Assembly: GCA_038734945.1 (NCBI GenBank)
Contig: JAVYOA010000009.1
Location: forward strand, 186,001-250,000
Direction: 5' to 3'
Origin: Fervidicoccaceae archaeon
Lineage (GTDB): Archaea > Thermoproteota > Thermoprotei_A > Sulfolobales > Fervidicoccaceae
DNA: 64,000 bases
In this document: positions 24,271-33,767 of the stretch, piece by piece
Numbering within the stretch: position 1 is the stretch's first letter
Layout of the letters: each line of letters opens with the position of its first letter
Notes under the pieces: generated by a model
Told to the model about the DNA's origin: nothing
Database searches by the model: none
The model's input: the letters and a program-made list of their open reading frames with translations, nothing else
Made by a program: the position numbers and the translations under genes

Positions 24271-26340
24271 TTGCTCTCTAAACCCATCAGAATAGGAGTC
24301 GATATTGGGGGCGCATTCACGGATCTTGTAGCCTACAACGAGGAGACAGGAGAGCTTACATGGAAAAAGGTCGAGACCACCCCAAACGACCCATCTGAAG
24401 GAGTGATTGAAGCGATCGTGAAGAGCGGAATAGACATTTCCAAGGCCTATGCATTCATCCACGGTCAAACTCTCGTCATAAATACCATCTTGACAAGAAG
24501 CGGTGCGAAGGTTGGGCTACTTACTACCAAAGGATTCAGAGATGTTCTCGAACTACAGAGATCCAATAGGAGGGATATGTACAACTTCAGATACAGAAAG
24601 CCAGAACCATTTGTCCCCAGATACCTCAGGAGAGAAATTAGCGAGAGGATTTCGAGCGATGGATCAGTGATAACTCCTCTTAACGAAAATGAACTGAGAA
24701 AGGAGGTTGAAGTCTTGTTGAGAGAAGGAGTAGAATCGATAGCAATATCCTTCTTCAACTCATATGCTAATCCAAAGCATGAAAAGGAAGCGATGTATTG
24801 GATAAAGTCAAACTATCCAGAGATCCCTGTAACAACAAGCTATGATATTACTAGAGAATGGAGAGAGTATGAAAGAACTTCAACAGCAGTATTGAACGCG
24901 TATGTGAAGCCAAAAATGAAGAGATATCTGGAGAAACTGGAAAAATCCCTGAAGTCCTTGGGCTTTCTTGGAACTTCATATGCAATGCTGAGCAATGGAG
25001 GGATGGGTACTTTTTCCTATGTGGCAGAATATCCTATTACCAGCGTTGAGTCAGGACCTGTCGCCGGAGTTATTGGCGCTATTCAGATAGCAAAGTTGGT
25101 AGGAGAGAGAAATATCATAGCACTTGACGGAGGTAGTACGACGACCAAAGCAAGTTTGGTTGAAGGACTGGTTCCAAAGGTAACTACTGAGTACTTCGTG
25201 GAGAGGGATCGATGGAGAGCCGGCTATCCAATTCGCGTTCCAGTTGTCGAAACCGTTGAGGTTGGAAGCGGTGGAACTAGCATAGCTTGGATAGATGAAA
25301 TTGGCAACCTGAGGGTTGGGCCAAAAGCAGCAGGCGCCCTCCCCGGTCCTGCTTGCTACATGAAAGGAGGAACCGAGCCCACAGTTACCGATGCTTACGT
25401 GGTAGCTGGCATTTTGAATCCAAGCTATTTGTTGGCTGGTGAGCTGAAGATTAGCAGGGAAGCTGCCATACAGGCAGTCAACAAAATAGCAACTTTCTTC
25501 AATGTATCAACCGAAGAAGCCGCTTGGGGAATAATCAGGATAGCGAATGAGAATGCTTCCAACATTATAAGAATAATAAGCATACAGAAGGGGTATGATC
25601 CCAGGGATTTTGCATTAGTAGCATATGGAGGTTCTGGCCCTCTATTTGCTCCATTCATCGCGAGAGAGCTTGAAATAAGGAAAATAATAGTTCCAGCGAT
25701 ACCTCCAGGAGTGTTTTCAGCTTGGGGTCTGCTCGCTACTGATATTAGGCATGATGCAGTGAAAACCGATGTTGTGCCCCTTGTTGAGGAAAAAACAGAG
25801 AAAATAGAGGAGAGCTTCAGAGAGCTAGAAGAAAGTCTGTACAATATATTTGAGCAAGAAGGACTTAAGGGGAGAGAGGTAGTTATTGTAAGGAATGCTG
25901 ATCTAAGATATTACGGCCAAGAGCACACTGTAAAAGTCACATTACCGTTCAAAAAAATTGAGAAGAACGACATTGAAAGAATAAGAAAAATATTTCACGA
26001 AGCACATAGGAAAGAGTATGAGTTCTCCCTCCCAGACAATCCAATTGAGATAGTTAATTTCCACGTTACGGGCTATGTCATTGTAAAGAAGGTTCAGCTA
26101 TCCGAAATAAAAGATACAAGAGCGTCTACTCTAGAGGAAGCAGTTTCCGGCGAAAGGAAAGCATTCGTAGATGGCGAAACAATCAGCATCCCCGTTTACT
26201 ACAAACCACTTATTCCTCCAGAGAAGGATATATTCGGACCGGCTATTATTGAGGATCCAACCTCAACTATGCTGGTTCTGAGGGAAATGAAAGTACACTC
26301 GGACAAATACGGGAATCTGATAGCGAGGTGGTTGCAATGA
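24271..26340 (+). CDS. hyuA: HyuA: N-methylhydantoinase A/5-oxoprolinase-type ATPase subunit
   Basis: About 689 residues of the HyuA family. The N-terminal ASKHA nucleotide-binding signature is RIGVDIGGAFTDLVAY; the middle domain has VESGPVAGVIGA and ALDGGSTTTKASLV, followed by VGSGGTSIAWID and GPACYMKGGTEPTVTDA. HyuA with HyuB performs ATP-dependent opening of cyclic amides such as 5-oxoproline or N-methylhydantoin; carboxylases of the same fold exist. TTG 24271 follows GGAGGT with 9-base spacing, while ATG 24238 is the longer, leaderless option. The downstream hyuB and four transporter genes form one operon, so the substrate is probably what the transporter imports. Confidence 0.87.
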   Translation: MLSKPIRIGVDIGGAFTDLVAYNEETGELTWKKVETTPNDPSEGVIEAIVKSGIDISKAYAFIHGQTLVINTILTRSGAKVGLLTTKGFRDVLELQRSNRRDMYNFRYRKPEPFVPRYLRREISERISSDGSVITPLNENELRKEVEVLLREGVESIAISFFNSYANPKHEKEAMYWIKSNYPEIPVTTSYDITREWREYERTSTAVLNAYVKPKMKRYLEKLEKSLKSLGFLGTSYAMLSNGGMGTFSYVAEYPITSVESGPVAGVIGAIQIAKLVGERNIIALDGGSTTTKASLVEGLVPKVTTEYFVERDRWRAGYPIRVPVVETVEVGSGGTSIAWIDEIGNLRVGPKAAGALPGPACYMKGGTEPTVTDAYVVAGILNPSYLLAGELKISREAAIQAVNKIATFFNVSTEEAAWGIIRIANENASNIIRIISIQKGYDPRDFALVAYGGSGPLFAPFIARELEIRKIIVPAIPPGVFSAWGLLATDIRHDAVKTDVVPLVEEKTEKIEESFRELEESLYNIFEQEGLKGREVVIVRNADLRYYGQEHTVKVTLPFKKIEKNDIERIRKIFHEAHRKEYEFSLPDNPIEIVNFHVTGYVIVKKVQLSEIKDTRASTLEEAVSGERKAFVDGETISIPVYYKPLIPPEKDIFGPAIIEDPTSTMLVLREMKVHSDKYGNLIARWLQ

Positions 26341-28088
26341 TTGATCCTTTCACATTGGAAATTCTGAAGAGGAATCTAGTAGTATCAGCTGAGGAAATGT
26401 TCTATGCTTTTGGCAGAACTGCAATGAGTCCCGTAATATACGAAGTCCTGGACTATGCTGTTGGAATAGCAGATAGCAAGGGAGAACTTGTGGCCCAAGC
26501 TCCAGGAGTCCCAGGCTTTTCCGGTGTTCTGGATTTCGTAGCAGCTGAAGTGCTAAGAAAATTTGGAAGAGACTTGAAAGAAGGAGACGTCATAGCGAGC
26601 AATGTTCCCTACGAATCAGGAACCCACCTGAACGATGTGGCCTTAACTCTGCCAGTATTTCATAAAGATGAGCTCATAGCGCTAGTCATCAACAAAGGTC
26701 ACTGGAGCGAGGTCGGCGGAATGCACTTCGGTAGTTGGACAAGCGACAGCACAGAGATCTTCCAGGAAGGGCTTCTACTTCCCTCAATAAAGATCTACTC
26801 AGAGGGAAAACCAAACAGAGATGTTCTCGATCTGATATTTGCTAACAATAGATTGCCTAGACTCACGAGAGGAGATATGGAAGCTCAGATCGCTAGCATG
26901 AGAGTAGCAGCAAGAAGAATAAAAGGACTAATTGAAAAGTACGGAATAGATTCTGTCAGGCTGGCAATGAGAAAGATCCTGGATGATGGGGAGAGAGCTG
27001 CTAAGCTAAAGCTAAGGGAGCTCCCAAAGGGCACCTTCGAAGCCGAAGATTACATAGACGACGATGGGTTTGGAAATAGCGAAGTTTATGTTAAAGTAAG
27101 AGTTACAATAGATGAGGAAAAATTTGTAGCTGACTTCACAGGCAGCAGCCAGCAGGTCAAGGGGTCAATAAACAGTCCATATCCAGCAACAGTATCAGCA
27201 GTGAGAGAGACCTACATGGCTGTAACTGATCCTCATGCTGAGCCTAACGGGGGATTCTTCAGGCCAATAAGAGTAATAGCACCAAAGGGCAGCATCTTCA
27301 ATCCAGTTTTTCCTGCTCCAACATCTACCTATTGGGAAAGCATGGCCTATGCCACCGATCTTGTCTGGAAGGCTCTTGCCCCACACATACCTCAGAAGCT
27401 CTCAGCAGGACACTTCCTCTCAATCTTAGCTACGATACTAGGAGGAATTGATGATAGAACAGGGGAACCATTCGCTATTGTAGAGCCTCAGCCGGGAGGA
27501 TGGGGAGCATGGGATGGAGGGGATGGAGAAAGTGGACTAGTTGCATGTGGTGACGGAGAAACCTACATTGCTAGCAACGAAGTTTATGAGAGAAGGCATC
27601 CGATAAGAGTGGAGAGATTCGAGCTCAATGTTTCCGATGGAACAGGTCATGGAAAGTATAGAGGAGGTTTTGGAGTAATAAAGGACTACAGAGTTCTATC
27701 GAGCAAAGCATATTTAACTCTCTCCATTGGTAGGAGCAAGTTCCCACCATGGGGTGTAAATGGTGGGATGCAGGGCACTCCAAACTATGCTGTGATTATT
27801 GGGAAGGACGGCAGTGAGAGAAAAGTCAGGAGGATTGCTAATCATGAGATGCAGAAAGGAGAGCTTGTAAGTTTGAGAAGTGGGGGAGGAGGTGGATGGG
27901 GAGATCCTCTTGAGAGGGATCCAAGGTTAGTAGCTATGGATGTTAAGAATGAGTACATAACCTTAGAAACTGCGAGGGAAGTCTACGGTGTAGTGCTCAA
28001 TCCAACAACCCTTGAGGTGGATTTTGAACTAACTGATAGACTCAGACAACAGAAGAGAAGGCTAAAGGAAATGGGGGTGGAGAAGTGA
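26337..28088 (+). CDS. hyuB: HyuB: N-methylhydantoinase B/5-oxoprolinase-type subunit
   Basis: A 583-residue HyuB-family subunit. Motifs include the N-terminal PFTLEILKRNLVVSAEEM, the metal/active-site segment SNVPYESGTHLNDVALTLP, GHWSEVGGMHFGSWTSD and the late GGFGVIKDYRVL and LRSGGGGGWGDPLERDP. Together with HyuA it should form the ATP-dependent cyclic-amide hydrolase. The ATG at 26337 overlaps the hyuA stop as ATGA, showing translational coupling; an in-frame GTG at 26328 is less likely. It overlaps the permease gene downstream by 4 bp. 5-oxoprolinase, hydantoinase and acetone/acetophenone carboxylase cannot be separated from sequence alone. Confidence 0.88.
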   Translation: MIDPFTLEILKRNLVVSAEEMFYAFGRTAMSPVIYEVLDYAVGIADSKGELVAQAPGVPGFSGVLDFVAAEVLRKFGRDLKEGDVIASNVPYESGTHLNDVALTLPVFHKDELIALVINKGHWSEVGGMHFGSWTSDSTEIFQEGLLLPSIKIYSEGKPNRDVLDLIFANNRLPRLTRGDMEAQIASMRVAARRIKGLIEKYGIDSVRLAMRKILDDGERAAKLKLRELPKGTFEAEDYIDDDGFGNSEVYVKVRVTIDEEKFVADFTGSSQQVKGSINSPYPATVSAVRETYMAVTDPHAEPNGGFFRPIRVIAPKGSIFNPVFPAPTSTYWESMAYATDLVWKALAPHIPQKLSAGHFLSILATILGGIDDRTGEPFAIVEPQPGGWGAWDGGDGESGLVACGDGETYIASNEVYERRHPIRVERFELNVSDGTGHGKYRGGFGVIKDYRVLSSKAYLTLSIGRSKFPPWGVNGGMQGTPNYAVIIGKDGSERKVRRIANHEMQKGELVSLRSGGGGGWGDPLERDPRLVAMDVKNEYITLETAREVYGVVLNPTTLEVDFELTDRLRQQKRRLKEMGVEK

Positions 28089-29110
28089 GCTGGGTAAAGT
28101 ATTTACTCAAGAGAGCACTCAGCTTAGCGTTCGTTCTTCTAGGACTTTCCATTCTGATCTTCGTCATATCAAGAGTTTTACCAGGGGATCCCGCTAGGCT
28201 AGCGCTTGGACCGAGGGCTAGCGAGGAGGCAGTAGAAGCTCTTAGGAAGCAGCTTCATCTCGATCAACCATATCTAGTTCAGTACTTCTATTGGTTGAAG
28301 GACGCTCTGAGTGGAAGCTTGGGACAGTCCCTCTATACATTTAGAGATGTATCTCAGGATATAAGGGAATTTTATCCAGCCACACTTGAATTGGTACTCT
28401 ATGCTGCCATATTCAATGCAATAGGAGCTATAACATTGGGAGTCCTAGCTGGCAGGCACGCTGGAAAGCTTCTTGACCATATAACTAGAATATTTTCTTA
28501 TGTAAGTGTTGCCGTTCCCAGCTTTATCTTCGCCATATTATTCCAGCTCATATTTTCCTATTATCTGAACATTTTCCCAGCCTACGGCAGGCTGTCAAAC
28601 AACATTGCTCCTCCTCATACGATTACAGGTCTCATCACAATAGACTCTCTTTTGACTGGAAACTTTCCAGCATTCATAGATGCTTTGAAGCACTTGCTCC
28701 TTCCAAGCATTTCGCTGGCCCTTGGGATGATGGGACAGGAGGCCAGAATAACGAGATCAAGCATTGTAGATAATTCCACTAAGGACTTCATAATCAACAT
28801 GGAGAGCCACGGCGTGTCGGAGAGGAAGATAATGTTCAAATATCTTTTGAAACCAAGCATCATTCCCACAGTTTCAGTCATGGGTCTTGATGTAGCTGGG
28901 ACAATAGCAAATGCTTTCCTGGTGGAGACAATTTTCAATTGGCCAGGATTTTCAAGGTATGGAGTCAACGTTATGCTGAGAAAGGACTTGAACGGCATCG
29001 TTGGTGTGGTAATGGTAGTCGGCATAACTTTCGCAGTGATAAACCTCCTCGTCGATCTCTTCGTGGCTTACTTAGATCCCAGAATAAGATATTCCGAGGA
29101 AGGGAGGTAG
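28085..29110 (+). CDS. dppB: ABC transporter permease, DppB/OppB type
   Basis: A 341-residue integral membrane permease. The N-terminal WVKYLLKRALSLAFVLLGLS and FVISRVLPGDPARL segments are typical of DppB/OppB, and the EAA loop region is MESHGVSERKIMFKYLLKPS. About six membrane segments are visible. GTG 28085 overlaps the hyuB stop and follows a GGGGTGG site. With DppC it forms the channel of the peptide-type importer whose binding protein is encoded on the other side of the divergent promoter. Confidence 0.9.
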   Translation: MSWVKYLLKRALSLAFVLLGLSILIFVISRVLPGDPARLALGPRASEEAVEALRKQLHLDQPYLVQYFYWLKDALSGSLGQSLYTFRDVSQDIREFYPATLELVLYAAIFNAIGAITLGVLAGRHAGKLLDHITRIFSYVSVAVPSFIFAILFQLIFSYYLNIFPAYGRLSNNIAPPHTITGLITIDSLLTGNFPAFIDALKHLLLPSISLALGMMGQEARITRSSIVDNSTKDFIINMESHGVSERKIMFKYLLKPSIIPTVSVMGLDVAGTIANAFLVETIFNWPGFSRYGVNVMLRKDLNGIVGVVMVVGITFAVINLLVDLFVAYLDPRIRYSEEGR

Positions 29111-29118
29111 CTCTGGAG

Positions 29119-30000
29119 ATGTTGAGCATTATAACGAAGAGAGCAAGCATGGAAAGAAAAGAGGTTCTGAGAAGGAGATGGTATAAATTCAGAAGCAATC
29201 CTCTCTCTCTTCTCGGCCTCTTCATTGTATCAACCGTAATCTTTGGGGCTATATTCGCTCCATACATTATCCCATATCCAGAGAGCGTTGGTCTCTACAT
29301 GAATTTTTCACAGGCATTTCAGCCTCCAAGCCTGAAGCATCCATTTGGAACTGATGACTATGGAAGGGATGTTTTCAGTAGAACAATATATGGCTTCCGC
29401 TACAGCCTTCTTCTTGCTGCTGTTGTTCTAAGCATAGTCGTTGTTCCCGGAACTTTGCTTGGGATGATTGCTGGATATTTCAGAGATACAAAGATTGAGC
29501 TGGCAATTATGAGAATAACAGACATATTTCTCGGAGTACCCCCATTGATATTAGCATTGGCAATAGCTAGTGTTCTCTCTCCAAATTTAGTGAACTCAAT
29601 GTTAGCAATTACTCTCATGTGGTGGCCATGGTACACAAGACTAGCATACAGCTCAACTAGTGCAGTTATAAACGAACCATTTGTGAAAGCAGCACAATTG
29701 ATAGGAGCAGGTCTAAAGCACATACTGTTCAGAGAGATAGCTCCGAACATAATGGGAAGCATACTAACCAAAGTCACTCTGGATGTTGGATGGGTAATTC
29801 TGATTGGAGCCAGCTTGAGTTTCCTTGGTCTTGGAGCTCAGCCCCCAACACCAGATTTGGGAACAATGGTTGCAGAGGGAGCAAAGTATCTTCCATATTA
29901 CTGGTGGATCTCTCTATTCCCAGCAGGTGCTATAGTCTACATAATCCTGGGTTTCAATCTGCTAGGAGACGGTCTGAAGGATGCATTTTTCAGCGAGTGA
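29119..30000 (+). CDS. dppC: ABC transporter permease, DppC/OppC type
   Basis: A 293-residue permease. After a basic N-terminus comes WYKFRSNPLSLLGLFIVSTV, then the family motif HPFGTDDYGRDVFSRTIYG near residue 75 and an EAA-like loop KAAQLIGAGLKHILFREIAP. ATG 29119 is chosen because GGAGG lies upstream just before the dppB stop and the frame further upstream (to 28939) has no protein-like character and overlaps dppB. It pairs with DppB in the membrane. The gene ends 12 bp before the first ATPase gene. Confidence 0.9.
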   Translation: MLSIITKRASMERKEVLRRRWYKFRSNPLSLLGLFIVSTVIFGAIFAPYIIPYPESVGLYMNFSQAFQPPSLKHPFGTDDYGRDVFSRTIYGFRYSLLLAAVVLSIVVVPGTLLGMIAGYFRDTKIELAIMRITDIFLGVPPLILALAIASVLSPNLVNSMLAITLMWWPWYTRLAYSSTSAVINEPFVKAAQLIGAGLKHILFREIAPNIMGSILTKVTLDVGWVILIGASLSFLGLGAQPPTPDLGTMVAEGAKYLPYYWWISLFPAGAIVYIILGFNLLGDGLKDAFFSE

Positions 30001-30012
30001 GGTTGTTGGAAA

Positions 30013-31002
30013 ATGGGAGAAACCCTTCTGGAGATCAAGGGGCTTCACGTCTCATACACAGTGTATGGTCGCAGATATCATGTTCTGAACGGGATAGGAC
30101 TCAGAGTTGAAAGGGGAGAAAAAGTTGGAATAATTGGAGAAAGCGGATGTGGAAAAACAACAACATTGAAGTCCATATTGAGAATTCTTCCCCAAAATGC
30201 TGTAATTGAAGGTGGAGACATTCTCTTCAATTCAAGGAGCATCTTGAAGATGAGTAGAGATGAACTGAGGAAAATCAGGAGAACAAGAATCTCAATGATA
30301 TTTCAGGATCCTACAGCTGCTCTCAACCCAGTTTTCAGGATAGGGGAGCAGCTTTCCGATATAATAAGAGCAAAGTATGAAGAAGAGGGGAGGCGGATAA
30401 ACAAGAAGGAGCTACAGCAAGAATCAGAGGAACTCATTAGGCAGGTTATGCTCCCAGAGCCAGAGAGAATACTTCGCAGCTATCCTTTTCAGCTCAGCGG
30501 AGGAATGAGGCAGAGGGTTATGATAGCAATGGCACTTGCTTCAGGAAAAGATCTTCTTCTGGCAGATGAGCCAACAACCAATCTAGATGTCACAATTCAG
30601 GACCAGATTCTCAAGCTAATTCACAAGATTGTAACTGAAAAAAAGCTCTCAATTGTTCTAGTCTCTCATGCTCTCGGAGCAGTGAGAAGAATGGTGGACA
30701 GAGTATATGTTATGTATGCGGGGACTATTGTTGAGGAGGGAAAAACTGAGAAGGTCTTTGGAAATCCTCAGCATCCTTACACTAGAATGCTGCTGGCTAG
30801 CGCTCCAAAGCTGAGTGGAGGAGGGATTTCAGAGGGAATTCCTGGAAGAGTTCCTGACTATGCCTCTCCTCCTTTTGGCTGCAGGTTCAATCCCAGGTGT
30901 CCCCATGTTATGCCTGCCTGTAGATATAAGCCTCCCAGAATGGTGGAAGTTGAAAATGATCACAGAGTAGCGTGCTATTTATATGATTTGGAGATGAAAT
31001 AG
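30013..31002 (+). CDS. dppD: ABC transporter ATPase, DppD/OppD type
   Basis: A 329-residue ATPase. Walker A is GESGCGKTTT near residue 43, the Q-loop is MIFQDPTAALNP, the signature is LSGGMRQRVMIAMAL, Walker B is LLLADEPTTNLD and the switch His is in VLVSHAL. The C-terminal Cys-containing region CRFNPRCPHVMPAC is the oligopeptide transporter extension (oligo_HPY), which can bind an Fe-S cluster in some members. ATG follows GAGGTT with 8-base spacing. It forms a heterodimer with DppF encoded 1 bp downstream. Confidence 0.92.
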   Translation: MGETLLEIKGLHVSYTVYGRRYHVLNGIGLRVERGEKVGIIGESGCGKTTTLKSILRILPQNAVIEGGDILFNSRSILKMSRDELRKIRRTRISMIFQDPTAALNPVFRIGEQLSDIIRAKYEEEGRRINKKELQQESEELIRQVMLPEPERILRSYPFQLSGGMRQRVMIAMALASGKDLLLADEPTTNLDVTIQDQILKLIHKIVTEKKLSIVLVSHALGAVRRMVDRVYVMYAGTIVEEGKTEKVFGNPQHPYTRMLLASAPKLSGGGISEGIPGRVPDYASPPFGCRFNPRCPHVMPACRYKPPRMVEVENDHRVACYLYDLEMK

Positions 31003-31003
31003 C

Positions 31004-32008
31004 ATGAGCGAAATTCTCAGCGTTATATCTCTTACAAAGCACTTCAAGACCCCAAAAGGTATAGTTCATGCTGTAGATGACATCACTTTCTCGGTGAAGG
31101 AGGGAAGGACACTTGGATTGGTGGGAGAAAGTGGTAGCGGAAAAAGCACTACTGGACATGTTATAGCGGGCATATACCCCCCAACAAGAGGAAAAGTGAT
31201 TTTCAATGGAGTTGATATAAGCACTGATGCAAGAAGGAGGCCTCTTTTCATTAAGAAGCAAATAGGAATGGTATTTCAGGATCCCAGTACAAGTCTTAAT
31301 CCAAAGCAAACTATTGAGGAAATTCTATCGCTTCCCCTGAAAGTTCACATGAAGATAACAAGATATGAGGAATTGAGAAAGGCAACAAAGGAACTACTGG
31401 AGAAAGTTCAGCTCCCATCAGATTATGTGAGCAGATATCCAAGAGATCTTGGAGGGGGAGAGAGACAGCTAGTAGCTATAGCGAGAGCCCTCGCTAGTGA
31501 GCCAAGGCTGATAATTCTCGATGAACCTACCAGTGCTCTGGATGTTAGCGTGCAGGCAAAAATAATCACAACTCTCATGAAGCTCCAGAAGGAAATGGGG
31601 CTGACATATATATTCATAACTCATGATTTAAGCCTGATGAGAAACGTAGCTGATGAGGTTGCTATAATGTACCTAGGGAAAATATACGAGCTTTCAGAAA
31701 CAAGAGAGTTCTTCGAGAGGCCTCTGCATCCATATACAATGATGCTGATTTCCTCAATTCCAACTCTGTCTGAGGAGGAGGAGAAACTCAAGCCACCAGG
31801 GATTGAATCGAAAGGAGAGATACCAAGTGCTGTTGATCCACCGAAGGGATGCCGGTTCAACACAAGATGTCCATTTGCTAGTGAAAAATGCAGAGAAATT
31901 GAACCTGAATTCGAAGCAGTTAATGGAAGCAGAAAAGTTGCTTGTCACTATTGGAGGGAAATAGCTGGGAAACTGAGAAATCATGGAGGAGGACATAGGA
32001 GCGGTTAA
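31004..32008 (+). CDS. dppF: ABC transporter ATPase, DppF/OppF type
   Basis: A 334-residue ATPase. Walker A is GESGSGKSTT, the Q-loop is MVFQDPSTSLNP, Walker B is LIILDEPTSALDVSV and the switch His lies in FITHDLSLM. The signature reads LGGGERQLVAIARAL, a small departure from LSGGQRQ. The C-terminal oligo_HPY extension CRFNTRCPFASEKC mirrors the one in DppD. The gene closes the hyuAB-dppBCDF operon and its end overlaps the convergent dtdA by 4 bp. Confidence 0.92.
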   Translation: MSEILSVISLTKHFKTPKGIVHAVDDITFSVKEGRTLGLVGESGSGKSTTGHVIAGIYPPTRGKVIFNGVDISTDARRRPLFIKKQIGMVFQDPSTSLNPKQTIEEILSLPLKVHMKITRYEELRKATKELLEKVQLPSDYVSRYPRDLGGGERQLVAIARALASEPRLIILDEPTSALDVSVQAKIITTLMKLQKEMGLTYIFITHDLSLMRNVADEVAIMYLGKIYELSETREFFERPLHPYTMMLISSIPTLSEEEEKLKPPGIESKGEIPSAVDPPKGCRFNTRCPFASEKCREIEPEFEAVNGSRKVACHYWREIAGKLRNHGGGHRSG

Positions 32009-32790
32009 AAGTAGTTTACCCTAACTTTTCTCAGCATTGCAGCTTTCTCTATCTGTTCTCTGAATATCCTGTTTCCAGCCTTCTTCTCCACATATGCGCT
32101 CTCTATTCCCTCATAGTTTTTGTCGAACATTTCTGAAAGGACCTTCTCGCTCAACCCCTCCCTAATCGCATGCTTAGGCGCTATATGGCCAAAACATACC
32201 CCCCTTGTCAAAGTGAGCTCAGTATGCCTTTCACTGTAGTGGCCACCCCCAAATCCAATTGCCTTCTCACATTCAGGCAGGCTATTCTCTGTGAGCAGCT
32301 CGTGAGCCTCATAGACTGTTTCGGCTACAAGAAAATGGAGATCTTCCCTTTTCCACATACTTTCATCGCTTCCAATCTCAATGAATGTTATTGGTTTGTT
32401 TAGGTTGCTTGGACCATGATGCGTAGCTTCATATGTAACTCTCAGCTCTCCCAGCAGTCCAGCCTTCTCAGCCCTCCTTCTCAACCCCTTCAGAAGAAAG
32501 CCATTGAGTCTGGGGAAGCTCATTGAGAGCTCTTCCCCCCTTCCTCCAAGAATTGCAGTCTTCAGGAGATTTCCTGTAGAGTGTACAGTCAGACATGGAA
32601 TCTTCGACTCACTTCTGTGTCTCGATAGAATGAGGAAAGAATCAAATTCCTTGAAATTCTCCAGAAAGCTGAACTCAACAACGCTTTCCGCAAACCCTCT
32701 AACAGCTTCATCACCTACCATTCCCTTCAAGCTCTTGGCAATTCCAACTCCAGCTATGTCCTGCTCGCTATATGCATAAAGGATCCTCAT
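32005..32790 (-). CDS. dtdA: D-aminoacyl-tRNA deacylase, archaeal type
   Basis: A 261-residue protein of the DtdA/GEK1 family, the archaeal and plant enzyme that hydrolyses D-aminoacyl-tRNA. Diagnostic motifs are TYEATHHGP near residue 130, GFGGGHYSERHTEL near 195 and GHIAPKHAI near 220; their conserved His residues are thought to bind zinc. ATG 32790 is chosen because AGGTGC lies 6 bases before it; GTG 32799 adds three residues. It is transcribed alone, divergently from the nucleotidyltransferase operon. Confidence 0.9.
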   Translation of the reverse strand: MRILYAYSEQDIAGVGIAKSLKGMVGDEAVRGFAESVVEFSFLENFKEFDSFLILSRHRSESKIPCLTVHSTGNLLKTAILGGRGEELSMSFPRLNGFLLKGLRRRAEKAGLLGELRVTYEATHHGPSNLNKPITFIEIGSDESMWKREDLHFLVAETVYEAHELLTENSLPECEKAIGFGGGHYSERHTELTLTRGVCFGHIAPKHAIREGLSEKVLSEMFDKNYEGIESAYVEKKAGNRIFREQIEKAAMLRKVRVNYF

Positions 32791-32851
32791 CCCGAGCACC
32801 TAAGGAAAGCTTTTTTCCCCGAGCTTAAGAGCTTATCCATAAGGATCTAAA

Positions 32852-33766
32852 ATGATAGAGGGTTTTATAGGTAGATTGAAGAGCAGCTATTGGATTGCAA
32901 GAACTTACTATGATATATCTGGCAAGAGATTAGTTATCCCAAGATATCTTGAGAAGATGGGCTCTCTTACCGCTATTAAGGAAGCAGAGGAATCAATTTC
33001 TATCGCAGAGAAAATTCTTCCAACTGGACTGGAGCTTTCTGAGTGTTTTGGAAGGCTAGTCCCCCTGCTATTTCCCTCTTCATTCGATGAAATCCTGGAT
33101 CCTAGATCAGGACCGAAAATAAAAAGCGACAAGGTTGCTATGAGAGCCCTTGAGCTCATGAAAAGGCTGAGGGATTTAAGCGGAAGTGAGGATATTGGTG
33201 TTACTGGAGGCCTATTGGTGGGAAAAAGGACAGAAGATATAGATATCGTAGTCTATGGAAGAAGAACCTGCGAGCAAATATACGGCATCTTGGAAAGAGA
33301 AAATTTACTGGAAAAATATTCTGAGAGAGAAGCTTTTGAGCTCCTTATTAAGAGAGGACAAAAGCCAATAACAATGGAACTTATAGATAGAGAAGCTAGA
33401 AAGAGACTTCAGGGCAAGTACAGGGGAATTGATGTCTACATAAGGCTCATTCCAGCAATACCAGAGAAGCCCCTTGAATGCCAAAGAAAAGTGAGAAAGA
33501 TTGGGGAGGTTGAAAGAAAGGTAAAAATTCTTGATGCCAGAGCAAATTATCTATATCCATGCAAATATATTGCCGAGGAAATCTCAACTGGTGCTAGGAT
33601 ATCAATACAATCCGATAGAGGAAGATTCTGCGAGCTGTTCGAAGAGGATGAGATAGCACTAGTTAAAGGCGAGCTTGAAGTTGTCAGTGAGGAGAACAAG
33701 AATGAGCTCTCGATATATTTATGGAGGAAGGAGCACTTCATGATTCCATTTAGGAAGGTTGTTTGA
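32852..33766 (+). CDS. Predicted archaeal nucleotidyltransferase (COG1665-like)
   Basis: A 304-residue protein. A pol-beta-like nucleotidyltransferase motif is seen in GVTGGLLVGKRTEDIDIVVY near residues 115-135: Gly-rich helix start followed by DxD. The third acidic residue may be the Asp in YRGIDVYIRL. The C-terminal ~90 residues include Cys (LYPCKYI, GRFCELF) and an OB-like strand pattern. The family is archaeal and its substrate is unknown. It heads an operon with a DUF447 protein, a CitG-like protein and a helical protein, with overlaps or gaps of only a few bases. The context hints at cofactor biosynthesis. Confidence 0.65.
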   Translation: MIEGFIGRLKSSYWIARTYYDISGKRLVIPRYLEKMGSLTAIKEAEESISIAEKILPTGLELSECFGRLVPLLFPSSFDEILDPRSGPKIKSDKVAMRALELMKRLRDLSGSEDIGVTGGLLVGKRTEDIDIVVYGRRTCEQIYGILERENLLEKYSEREAFELLIKRGQKPITMELIDREARKRLQGKYRGIDVYIRLIPAIPEKPLECQRKVRKIGEVERKVKILDARANYLYPCKYIAEEISTGARISIQSDRGRFCELFEEDEIALVKGELEVVSEENKNELSIYLWRKEHFMIPFRKVV

Positions 33767-33767
33767 A

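Noticed and set aside
28939-29118. Upstream extension of dppC
   Set aside because: The extra 60 residues overlap dppB in another frame and have no protein-like pattern; ATG 29119 has a proper SD.
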